A stretch of DNA of 64,000 nucleotides from Owenia fusiformis (taxonomy: Eukaryota > Annelida > Polychaeta > Sabellida > Oweniidae). A model generated the notes under the pieces. The model did not search any database. It was not told where the DNA came from and saw only the letters and a program-made list of their open reading frames with translations. Location of the stretch: the NCBI GenBank assembly GCA_903813345.2, contig CAIIXF020000012.1:32554501-32618500 (forward strand). Reading direction: 5' to 3'. Below are positions 12,101 to 24,700 of this stretch, piece by piece. A program made the translations under genes and the position numbers. How positions within the stretch are numbered: position 1 is the stretch's first letter; every line of letters starts with the position of its first letter.

Positions 12101-12540
12101 GGCCCAACCTGGAAGTATAATACCCAGACTAGACTACATGTATATAGACAAAGAATAGAAGCTCATTCTATTTCAGGTTTGGCAATAGATGTCAGGTGTT
12201 GATACAGGTTCCAGTGCACTAGAGTGTCATTTAGCTGGCTAATAATCTGGACAATACATGAATTAAATTATATCAAAAGAACAAATCAATGATCAGATTT
12301 CCTCAATAAATCTCACTCAAGTTACTTGGTGTCATGTGACACATTGTTTTTTATTGAAATGAAAGTGGGAGGGACCATGAACTATTCAATTACAGACGGC
12401 ACCAAGTCTAAAAATCATGTATTCAATATCACTATGGAGGCACTGTATCCATAATACATTTATGGTCATCAATCACATTAAATTTATGATTCAAAAATAG
12501 CGTAAAACGCTAAAAACTAAACAAAATTTTGATTTACCAT
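9178..12540 (-). CDS. VPS29: VPS29, retromer complex subunit
   Basis: Six coding exons on the minus strand: 12538-12540 (just the ATG), 11173-11281, 10771-10853, 10225-10369, 9679-9769 and 9178-9295, total 182 residues, the usual length. Phases agree at every junction. It has the metallophosphoesterase-like fold signatures [54 protein letters not shown] and [12 protein letters not shown], and ends [12 protein letters not shown]29 is the scaffold that joins VPS35 in the endosomal retromer cargo-recycling complex; it has a phosphoesterase fold but is generally regarded as non-catalytic. A first exon coding only Met is, to my knowledge, also the vertebrate arrangement. It is head-to-head with RAD9. 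Oddity: the end of exon 5 with its donor is present three times (9563-9732). Confidence 0.97.
9563..9732 (-). repeat. 55-bp triplication of VPS29 exon 5 end plus donor site
   Basis: Three nearly identical 55-bp units, each holding the last ~50 coding bases of exon 5 and its CAG|GTAAGT donor (exon ends at 9679, 9624 or 9569). Only the proximal donor (9679) gives full-length VPS29: reading past it enters AGG TAA, a stop. The extra copies differ by only one or two bases. Confidence 0.93.
11290..11495 (-). mobile_element. tRNA-derived SINE-like sequence in VPS29 intron 1
   Basis: On the minus strand there is an A-box-like GGCTCAGATGGT (about 11481-11492) and a perfect B box GGTTCGATTCC (11437-11447), with a T-arm-like CTGG/CCAG stem. 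The anticodon arm does not pair well, so this is a tRNA-derived head rather than a tRNA gene. The unrelated tail runs up to the exon 2 acceptor at 11282. Confidence 0.55.
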
Positions 12541-12705
12541 TTTTCTGTTTTGACTTCCGGGTTGACTGCGCAAGACCGGAAGTCCTAATAGATTCGGAGG
12601 GAAATTTCAATATTTTTTAATTTTACCAGATATCACCATATATCTTGATAACTTGAACAATTCAGTGACATCTGTTCATGACATTATGTCCTAGAATGAT
12701 CAAGA
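12541..12705. promoter_or_regulatory. bidirectional VPS29/RAD9 promoter with paired ETS sites
   Basis: Only 165 bp separates the two start codons. It holds ACTTCCGG (12553-12560) and ACCGGAAGT (12575-12583), ETS-family (GABP/ELK-type) motifs in opposite orientation, with TGCGCAA between them. No TATA box sits at a useful distance. Paired ETS sites are typical of housekeeping bidirectional promoters in animals. Confidence 0.8.
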
Positions 12706-15700
12706 ATGAAGTGCACAATACCCGGGAGCAATATAAAAGGTAGGAAACGTATTTGTAATTTCCTCAGAAATCCGAATTTTTTCAAGTCAACAAACCAAAA
12801 ATCAAAACTGACTAAGCTTACTGAGATGAACGCAATGGATAGGGCTAGGCTAGCCTAATTAACAACATGCTTTACTGGAACAGAGAAAAGAGACTTCCCT
12901 AAAATCCCCCAATAATCTCTTGTTACCAAAAGTGTTCTACACAGAGAGTGGGGGAGGGGATGGATCGTGGAGGTTGTGACAAATCAAGTGACCCGAGTAA
13001 GAATAGAGTAAATTGGGTTTGTAGAAAAAACCGGGTAGTAAATCTTCCATGCTGGGTTCAAATTTGGTACCCGGTCGAAAAAACCGGGAACCCCAAAAAA
13101 AGAAAAATACGAATATATAACATAATTAGACCATTAGAAAATGTGTAAGATTTGTTTTGAGTTTACAAAAATGTATAACTTCCTTCAATATTGCCTTGTT
13201 ACCACTACACGATTCTCCTTGCATGCTTCAAACATGATACAATGATAATTTTTCTCACCTCATCTCATCTTAATGAGAGCGGAATCCGGGAAGCCAGTTT
13301 TTTTCTGATTCAAGATGCCCAACCTGAAGTATCTGAATCTGAAATGGAGAATTTACCATTATCCATGGCTCTATGGCACATATCTGCTAATTGTATATAA
13401 AAACACAATATAAAACCCCAATCTGTTCTATTCTTTTACATTTATAATTTTGATTCTAATCCTTTTCAGCATTTGGTCGTTCGATTCACTCCCTTGCAAA
13501 GATTGGAGATGAGCTCTACATAGAGCCAATGCAGCATGGGGTAAGTACGCTTGTTCTATTCACTCTCTAGCAAAGATTCGGGATGAGCTCTACATAGAAC
13601 CAAATGCAGCATAGGGTAAGTACACTTGTTCAGTTCACTCTCTTGAAAAGATTGGGGATGAGCTTCACATAGAACCAAATGCAGCATAGGGTAAGTATAC
13701 GTTTTCTTTGGAAACTAAATTAAAAAAGTAAAGTCCCCTTCCCTTTTAATTAAAATCTTATCAGTTGATTCATAAATTTTGAAAAATACTTTGCTTTAGC
13801 ACATAGCCCGTGTTTTTTGGTTGTTGCTATGGTGACCTTAATAATAGTGTCAAATGAACTCTCGCCTGCAAGTGAATATGGTTATTGTCTATATTTCCAG
13901 CTAGGCCTTCGTACCGTCAACTCCAGTTACTCAGCATATGCCTGTTTTATTTTTGCACCAGGCTTTTTTCAACACTATGATGATGGGTCGCCTAGCAACG
14001 CTGAAGCCACAGAAGAGTCCCTCAAATGTAAAGTTACTATGAAGGTATGAATGTCATATTACATAAAACTTGATCACATTTTCTGTCAGGCTTGCATCAA
14101 GATAAATTTACCATTTTGAATTTTGTAAATCATGTAAGTCACTCTTACTATTTTTTGCATTGTGATGGGTTCACTAATGAAAAATTTAAAATCTATGATG
14201 ATCATGCAAACATTTCAAAAATTAAGAAAAACAATTTTGCTTAATTTTCTGGTTTTTAAACAATGTTGTCTTTCTTTTTCCAGTCATGTGTTGTCTTTCT
14301 ATTTCCAGTCATGCCTTACTGTCTTTAAGAATGTGTCAAGCCTCGAGAAGACAGTGGATAAATGTAAGATTACCCTGGACAACAAGGAAGATAGGCTGGT
14401 ATTCCAGTTATATTGTAGACATGGTAATATATAAAGATATACAACTGTCTTTCTGTTAAAATATATTTTGATATTCTATGCTGTATATGCGTCAACAATG
14501 TGTAACATTCTGTCTCCCATTGACTTACATATTAGAAAACCTTGAAATATGAATACCTGTTAATTCAAACATTTTTGTGTGGTCCCAGTGGCATTAAGTT
14601 TAGACTCAGGTTATTACTGTTGTGTGATTTATCAAAAAAGAACATTACTTTTCTGGGAGGTATTAAAGTTTTAATCGTCAGGATAAAGAAGGAACTTTAT
14701 TTTGTTGTAGGATTTTCTTAGGGAGTATGTATAAAACTAAAACCTAGAGAGGAAAGATTATGCAATACCTGTAAACATATAGAGGATGAGTGTCATTTCT
14801 TTTTAACGTGTACAAAGAATGATGAGCATAGACAATTATTGTACACTAAGGCTCTTGAACATCTAAGTAACTTTGACCTCAATAGTGAAAATTTATTTGT
14901 CAATCTCATTTCAAGTAAAAACTTAACATTACAAAGACACATTGGAAAATTCATTTATCATTCATTTAAGAATTTATAGTCAGAATGCAGGGTATGTGCA
15001 CCACACTTTAAATGTATATATTTTTGTACTTCTGCTTTAGTTAGTATTTGTACTTTAGATATTTAGTTTTTCATAGTTATGACTAATGTAATCATGTTAT
15101 GATACAAAATGTCAATAAAAGTTATATAAAATATAGTTGGGTTGAGAAATTTCGACATAATAATTGAGTGTACCTTGTATTTGTAGGTATAGTTAAGACA
15201 CACAATCTGTCTTATATCGAGTGTGAGACACTACAAGCGGTTTTCTCTAAGGATCTGTGCCCCAATCTTCTTACTGCACAAACAAAGTAAGTAAACTGCT
15301 CTCCTCAAGACGTCTGTTTCTAAAAAACGATAATAAAATAATAATTTTCAAGACAACTGAATTAACAATTTTTTGTTCACAATATTTTGTAAAAAAATTC
15401 TTATCTATCAAAATTCAATTGGGCGGTTATACTTTAGATAATGTTTCCAATTAAACTAAAAACTAGGTCCGACGGAGATGTAATATCCTAGTCTTTGATT
15501 TTTGCCTCACCTATTTAAATTTGCCTCACCTATTTAAATTTGCCTCACCTATTTAAATTTGCCTCACCTATTTAAATTTGCCTCACCTTTTTGTATCACG
15601 GCTATTTCTCTTATGGAGGTTCATGTCTATGATAGCACCATATTTCACTTATATTCCTGTTTAATGATGCTTTGATCAATGAAAAATATAGTATAAACAT

Positions 15701-18700
15701 TTAGAAGTATATGTACTCTAAATATCCATAATACCGAACCATTTGACAAATGTTGAATGAATTGAATTGAATATATTCCAGGCTATTGCAAGATGCTGTG
15801 TTGAATTTTCAAAATAATCAGGAAGAAGTCACGCTAACTGTGCGCCCCGACAAACTTACCTTGAAAAACTACACAGATGATGAACCAGGTAGGTGTGAAG
15901 GGGTTAAAATGTGCTGCAGATTGTTGTCATTGGGTTAAAATGTGCTGCAGGTTGTTGTCATTGGTTTAAAATGTGCTGCAGGTTGTTGTCATTGGGTTAA
16001 AATGTGCTGCAGGTTGTTGTCATAGGTTTAAAATGTGCTGCAGGTTGTTGTCATTGGGTTAAAATGTGCTGCAGGTTGTTGTCATTGGGTTAAAATGTGC
16101 TGCAGGTAGGTGCCATTGGGTTAAAATGTGCTGCAGGCAGGTGCCATTGGGTTAAAATGTGCTGCAGGTAGGTACCAATGGGTTAAAATGTGCTGCAGGT
16201 AGGTGCCATTGGGTTAAAATGTGCTGCAGGTTGTTGTCATTGGGTTAAAATGTGCTGCAGGTTGTTGTCATTGGGTTAAAATGTGCTGCAGGTTGTTGTC
16301 ATTGGGTTAAAATGTGCTGCAGGTTGTTGTCATTGGGTTAAAATGTGCTGCAGGTTGTTGTCATTGGGTTAAAATGTGCTGCAGGTTGTTGTCATTGGGT
16401 TAAAATGTGCTGCAGGTTGTTGTCATTGGGTTAAAATGTGCTGCAGGTAGGTGCCATTGGGTTAAAATTTGCTGCAGGTAGGTGCCATTGGGTTAAAATG
16501 TGCTGCAGGTAGGTGCCATTGGGTTAAAATGTGCTGCAGGTAGGTACCAATGGGTTAAAATGTGCTGCAGGTAGGTGCCATTGGGTTAAAATGTGCTGCA
16601 GGTAGGTACCAATGGGTTAAAATGTGCTGCAGGTAGGTGCCATTGGGTTAAAATGTGCTGCAGGTAGGTACCAATGGGTTAAAATGTGCTGCAGGTAGGT
16701 GCCATTGGGTTAAAATGTGCTGCAGGTAGGTACCAATGGGTTAAAATGTGCTGCAGGTAGGTACCAATGGGTTAAAATGTGCTTCAGGTAGGTACCAATG
16801 GGTTAAAATGTGCTGCAGGCAGGTGTGAATGGGTTAAAACGCATTGTGAATACACACTGGTGCATTCAAAGAATTGAGGAACTATCAACGTTGGAGCCAT
16901 AATTGTGAGATGATTTTATGAAGTTACTGAATATTGAGAGGTTTTTTACTGCATTGGATTTATGGATCTTAACAGTTACAAAGTTAATACCATTAGGCGG
17001 AGGGGATTAATGAATATCATGTTAGTGAAGAATTTGTATTTTTTATAGTTCAAGTGAAAAGCTAAACATAATGGGAAATATTATGGGAAGGTCAAGAATT
17101 GGATAACTAAAAATTGAATAACTAAAAAATGAAAGAACTATTTAATAAAAGAAACACATTTTAATTCAAAACACCTTCAGAATTCTTTTTGAAATATGTT
17201 TTCAAGACATAACAAAACATGAAAAGAATATTGATTTTTTAAAATCTTGCGAAGAAAAGATTTTCATTGATTATTTAAGTTTACCATCATATTTCCAATA
17301 TATTCTAATTTAAATGTGTGCATACCATCAAAGCCTCTATAGCTCAGTGGCAGAGCACTGGTCTTGTAAACCAGGGGTCATGAGTTCAATCCTCATTGGA
17401 GGCTTGGCATAAAAATTGCCAATTTTTTTCTTTATTTTTTATTATCATATGTTGCACAATTTGATATGTCATCGGTAGGTTTTAATCATTTATCATCCAG
17501 TTTCCTTAATTTTAAAATAAAACTAATTGTACAGTCGAATGAAACTCTTCCTTGAGTTCAATCCATATTAAATCCATAGGTCAGCCATGAGTTGTTGTTT
17601 TTATTATCACTCATGAAATTAATATATATTTATACTTATGTAAGTATGAAAGGACATGATGAAATTGAATCGACAATCAAAAATTCTTTAAGTTTTTACT
17701 CGTTTCTGATAGCTCTTTAAGACATATTTATATTTATTTCAGACCCTACTAAAGTGATGCATACAGAGTTGACCCTGGATGCCTCAGAATTTGACAATTA
17801 CCAAGTAGGGGTGGATAGTGATATCACATTCTGCTTAAAAGAATTGAGGGTAAGTCAAGTTTTAAACGGCTGATTGAGTAACTCAAAGAGCGTATATAAA
17901 GTTCTCGTTCAAAGGCAGAATCAAACTAGATAACAGCAACTCCGCGGAGTAGCAAATCCCAACGAACAAAATATCAATTACTGAATTCCAATCAATTATA
18001 CTCATTACTTTGGTTAAAATTGAAAAATTTAGATTTTAGAATTGCGAATTCCTGCAAAGCAGCCATTTTGAATTTTCTGAGGTACAAATCTGAAAAATAA
18101 TAGCATAATTGTGATCTACTCCAAAATTCCTTCAATTTGAGTATAATATAGCCATACTTTGAAGGGATCAAAAATTATTATTGCGAAATCATACATTAGA
18201 CGGCCATTTTGAATTTTACGAGGCTCAAATCAGAAAAATGATACAATATTTGCAATCTACTCTTAATTTCCTTTCATTTGAGTATAAAAAAGCTATACTT
18301 CAGAAAGATCTAAAAATTAGCGAAAATCTCTGTTTTCCTGACCTGATACAGGGCCCCTGGGGGTCAGGATGAAAAACACGGAATATATGTGAAATAGATA
18401 AATGTTGTGAATATACAACCAAAATTTCAAACAATAATATTAATTACTTTGGTTTAGAATGAAAAATTCATGATTTTTGCAAAAAAGTCCCGTCATTTTT
18501 AAAGCGGCGGCCATCTTGAAAAAAACATCTTACACATCTTTCCGCTAAATATGAAGAAAATCCGTCTACTAGTATTTGAGTTATCTTCCGGACGGACAGA
18601 CGGACGGACAGACTGACGGACGGACAGAGGGCTTCACTATATCCCTACCGAACTTCGTTCGTTGGGATAACTAGTTGTAGTACTTTTGTACAAATGCAGA

Positions 18701-21700
18701 CAGTTGAAGAGCTAAGACTGGTGCAACCTGAATGCGAATCCTCCCCATTCACTATTTGAAACTTGTCCTCAAAAATTCCTTAAGTTTCACACTTGAGTAG
18801 GCTTACTATACTTCTTTTAAAACCCAATGCAAAAGTTGCAATACCCCAGAAATATTCTCCTCAAAGGTCAAGACAGCAATGCACTGTTCAAGCAAAATTG
18901 TCTACCTCTCAATGACCAATCAGAAAGGAGTATTTTAATAAAGTACCACTATATGTGTTTAATTCTATTTCAGGCTATACTTGGGTTCACTGAGGGATGC
19001 AGTCTTCCACTCTCTGTGCATTTTGAAACAGCTGGCAAGTAAGAACTCTTGACTATCTTTTCAATTCCTATAAATCTCCTAATATAATCCATACTAGAGT
19101 GAAAATATGCATAAAGAACAGTAACAACCATAAAATATTTAACATTTAAGTATACCTATATTGCACACAAAATACAATCAATCTAGATTCTTACAATAAT
19201 TATTTATTATATTGGCAAGGTTAATTTGGCTCATCATAATTGATATTATCTAGAGATTTAAGATATTCTCTAAATGTGAAAACTACAATAGCAAGCATGT
19301 ATTATAATATTTAAGACACATATTACTTAAAAACTATAATAGATCAAGATTCTTACAACAATTCAAATTATATTAGATCATATTGTCATGGTCAATTTGT
19401 CTCAACATAATTGATATTTGAATTCAAATATTTATAAAATACAATAGCAAGCATGTATTATAATATTTAAGACACATATTACATAAAAACTATAATAGAT
19501 CAAGATTCTTACAACAATTCAAATTATATTAGATCAGATTGTCATGGTCAATTTGTCTCAACATAATTGATATTTGAATTCAAATATTTATAAAATACAA
19601 TAGCAAGCATAATGGCCTAGTCACATAGCCCGGCCGATGAGGTTACGATGAGCCAGCGATGCAATTTTCACCGAACTCGGCCGAACACCGGCCGGACACC
19701 GGCCGGACATCCGTGGCGTTTGTTGCTTAAAACCGCATCGGTGGTAGCTCGGTGAAATTTTAACTTCGGAGTTAAATTTCACCGGGCTCTCACCGAGCTC
19801 CCTCATCATGTCATCGCAGCCCCATCGTAACCACATCGGAAAACACGTTGGCCAGTACACGGCCGAGTATCGGCCGGTGTCCCGTGCATCTGAGACAACC
19901 AGAGGACGAGGTTTTTTAACGGACAGCGGCCGAGCTCCGACCGAGCTCCGGCCGATGTGGGACAGAGCATCGGCCGGTCACTGTTCAAAGCCCGTTAACA
20001 ACCCGGCCGGCGATCGCACGGTGTCCTGTTACCTGCTCGGGTACCGGCCGTATTCCTTCCGATGTCCGGCCGACCTCCGGCCGGTAGTTGCTGCCACATC
20101 GGCAGAAAAAAACTACCATTTTGAGACAGACTCCGTACGGTCACCGGCCGGTGTTCGGTCGGTCGCCTGAAGATGTCCAGACGGAGTCCGTTCACGTCAC
20201 CGAGTTCTGCTTCCGATGAGGAGAGCTCGGTGGCACCAAAAAAATCCACCGAGCTCTACCGATGCCGGACATCGGCCGGGCTATGTGACTAGGCCATAAT
20301 ATGTATAACATTTAATGACACATATTACATATCTAGATTCTTACAACAATGAATTATATTAGATCGTATTGTCATGGTCAATTTGTCTTGACATAATTGA
20401 TATTTGATTTCAAATATTTATAAACTACAATAGCAAGCATGTATTATAATATTTAAGACACATATTACATAAAAACTATAATAGATCAAGATTCTTACAA
20501 CAATTCAAATTATATTAGATCATATTGTCATGGTCAATTTGTCTCAACATAATTGATATTTGAATTCAAATATTTATAAAATACAATAGCAAGCATAATA
20601 TGTATAACATTTAATGACACATATTACATATCTAGATTCTTACAACAATGAATTATATTAGATCGTATTGTCATGGTCAATTTGTCTTAACATAATTGAT
20701 ATTTGATTTCAAATATTTATAAACTACAATAGCAAGCATGTATTATAATATATAAGACACATATTACATAAAAACTATAATAGATCAAGATTCTTACAAC
20801 AATTCAAATTATATTAGATCGTATTGTCATGGTCAATTTGTCTTAACATAATTGATATTTGATTTCAAATATTTATAAAATACAATAGCAAGCATGTATT
20901 ATAATATTTAAGACACATATTACATAAAAACTATAATAGATCAAGATTCTTACAATTCAAATTATATTAGATCGTATTGTCATGGTCAATTTGTCTTAAC
21001 ATAATTGATATTTGATTTCAAATATTTATAAACTACAATAGCAAGCATGTATTATAATATTTAAGACACATATTACATAAAAACTATAATAGATCAAGAT
21101 TCTTACAATTCAAATTATATTAGATCGTATTGTCATGGTCAATTTGTCTTAACATAATTGATATTTGATTTCAAATATTTATAAACTACAATAGCAAGCA
21201 TGTATTATAATATTTAAGACACATATTACATAAAAACTATAATAGATCAAGATTCTTACAACAATTCAAATTATATTAGATCGTATTGTCATGGTCAATT
21301 TGTCTTAACATAATTGATATTTGATTTCAAATATTTATAAAATACAATAGCAAGCATGTATGTATAACATTTAATGACTCATATTACATGAAAAATATAA
21401 TAGATCAAGATTCGTACAATGAATTATATTTATTTATCAAATTGTCATGGTCAATTTGGCTAAACATCCCTTAGGAAAAAAGTTATGTGTATTACCCATA
21501 GTGTTATCCATAATAATGGTAATTCATTAGGTCATTTATGGTCAATATGTCTTAACATAATTGATATTTGATTTTAAATATTTATAAAATACAATAGCAA
21601 GCATGTATGTATAACATTTAATGACTCATATTACATGAAAAATATAATAGATCAAGATTCGTACAATGAATTATATTTATTTATCAAATTGTCATGGTCA

Positions 21701-24700
21701 ATTTGGCTAAACTATTTGATATTTGAATCTAAAGATTAAGATCTTCTCTTCTGCACAGGATAATAAATATGCATAAAGTACAATAGCAATATAAATACAT
21801 GTATTACAGGGGTTTCACTAGAATTTCTCACTACAGGCTAAATAAATGAAAGAAAACAGGTAAAATTGATGGAAATCATTTCAATTTAACATGGAAACAA
21901 CTCAGGACTCATATGTCAATAGATGACATTGATATGTTCGTTTTTATCTCAGGAGTAGTAACTCAAATGTACTAATAAGCTCAATTCCTTGATTCCTGTA
22001 ACTATACTAGGCTAATTACATGTAGATACTATACTTGATGAGGTATAATCATATCATTCTTGTAAATGGTACTATATAGCTTTTTAATCCTTTTTTCGTA
22101 AATATATTACTGCTTGTAATGTAACTGTCTTATATTATGCAAATAAAATACACATACAAACATACATACATACAACAGAACACAACTGGTGAAAATCACC
22201 TGCTGCCTGCTGCTAATGAAAACCCTGCATTGTATAAAATCTTTAATTGATCTAGATTTTTACAATAATTAATTTTCTTTTTCAAGCATCATTCGGCTGA
22301 ATATAATTCAAGGTTGAATGATAAGGTCAATATGACCACTAGTATCTTATTTTTCCAGGCCTATTATATTGTTTCTGTCAGATTGTTCTAGGCATATTGT
22401 ATTATTTCCTATCGGAACGTTCTAGGCTTATCGTATTGTTCCAGGCCTATCATATTATGTCGTATAGATCCAGGCCTATCATGTAATTACCTTTCATGAT
22501 TTAAGGCAGTATCATATTATTGGTAATGTTCCAGGCCTTTCATGTTATTTCCTATTCCAGGCTTGTCATGTAATTTTCCTAATGTATAATGTCAGCCCTA
22601 TCAATCTCAGGCCTGTTGTGCTATTTAAGTTATTTCAGTCATATTTTATAATTTCAGGCCAGTAGTGTTCAGTCTAGATGAGGGGAGGGGGTATGAAGGG
22701 AACTTTGTTTTAGCGACACTAGCAGCAGATGACTCAGGCTCCAGTCAGAGGTCAACACAACAGTAAGAAATTTCATTGTGTTGTATTTAGGGGTTGTATC
22801 CAAATCCCAACATATGTGAAAAAAATACAAAGTTTGGTTGAAGGAGACAAGTATAATGATTTTATTTGTAAAGAATGTTGATTTTTTAAATTCAAGTGAA
22901 ATAGAATTCAACAATTTTTAAAATTTGAAGAGAATAATAGTAAAAGGAGGGCATGTTAAACCATAGTTTTTTTCCTACATATGTTAACAGTTTGAGACAA
23001 CCCCTTACTGTGCTTTGCATTCATTTATGTGTCATGGGTTCATAACAGGTATGTAGCATAAATATGTAAAATGAAAATAAAATGATGAAGAAATAAAACA
23101 AGTCATTATTATAAGTCAAATAAGTCATGATATCTACATTAGACCTAGATGACAAAGTACAATTGCAGTATAACAGTAAATACTTGAAATCATATATCCA
23201 AGCATTTCTGCACATGATTTTGAAAAATATAACCAAAGGTTTGTGAATGCTCTTTAAATACCGTAATCGCCGTATTTAGGGCCCACCCCTAATAAGCGTC
23301 CACCCTGCTTCACAGAGTTCAAGAAATATCGAGGAATGACCAAGCATTAACGAATATATCAGAAAACAAACAAATTTCCCAAGAAATATAGTGGGCGATA
23401 AAAGAGTATTTACACTAAAATGCAGAAATCATGACGCATTTTGTAAATCGATGCATCCTCCCGATAAATATCTATCAGTGGATGCTTCCCACATCATACT
23501 AAGCTAATATTATCTCAAAATAGTCCATAATGAATGAAGGAAATGATCATGTTTCAGAAATTTGTTTCGACCTTTAACTAACTTTTCAATCGTCAAGGTC
23601 AGGTCGAATTCGTGAACTCTCTTATTTCTTTTTAAGATTTCTCGACTTTTACGTGAAAAATCATTATCTGTCATCAAATTAAAAAAACAAGGTATAACTT
23701 TCGATCGATATCTAACAGTCTATAGCGGAAATATTGAAGATAATTGCAGAAAACAAGTCCTTCACCTCGAGTTGCTCTGCTGGGGAGAATCACTGTCAAT
23801 ATAGTTAGATTCTTGCTTTATTTTAGCGATCTTTACCGTATTCTCTCCAATAACGATACATATCATTATTGTAAAAATATGCTGTTGCTTTCCTTGCAAA
23901 TAAGGCATTTTTGGCAAGAAAAATTCCCATACATGAAATTCCTAGGGATTTTTGACTTCTCTCATATATGGGCGCTCTTTGTAATGGGTTACAATGGGAA
24001 TTTCAATTTCAAAAGCGCCCTGGGTGCTTATTATAGCGAATATGATATTTGTATATGAGTCACCCACAGTAAGACTAACCTCAGTACCTCAACAGTCAAT
24101 GATTAATAGAGCTAACCAAAATTATCAAAAGGCCTGAGTTCGTTTAAGAGCCCCCATTCTTTTGAAAATCCTACTTGTTGAGATTTGATTGACTTGAGTT
24201 CTTCTGAGATGATAAAATCCTATTATATAAAATAAACAACACTGATAAGGATTTTGTGGCTATCCCCATGATGGCATAAAATGTATGTACATGACAATAT
24301 GCAGGTTTTAAGTTGAATTTATCCCCATGTTAAGTCAATACATCCTAGCTGAAATTCTCATTTTCCCAGAAAAACTTAAGTTGATTGAGTCTCAACAAGT
24401 ACAATGTAGATTCATGTAGACTATTGGCTCAAAATGCTGTTTTAAGGTCTACCCAAGTTCTATTAAACATAGTACATACTTATTTGTGTAAATATTTTCT
24501 GTATTTTATGAGAAATCTTTGAATTATGTTTTCATTCAATGCTATTTGGGATATTTTTCACTAGGAAATTCTTTTTGACATACCAAAAACTGAAATTTGA
24601 TCTCAGAGCATAGTAAGTATTTTACATCCAATGGTGTAAAAATACAGAATATATTTACATTACAGGAGCCAACCAGATGGCTAAATGTTTTACCATCATT

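Noticed and set aside
15886-16840. Regular 31-bp repeats resembling a CRISPR array
   Set aside because: No unique spacers: units are contiguous head-to-tail in an animal intron; it is a minisatellite.
19808-20170. 120-residue ORF and opposing ORFs in the GC-rich block
   Set aside because: They lie in the non-coding interior of the Harbinger-type MITE; open frames arise from its GC-rich repeats.
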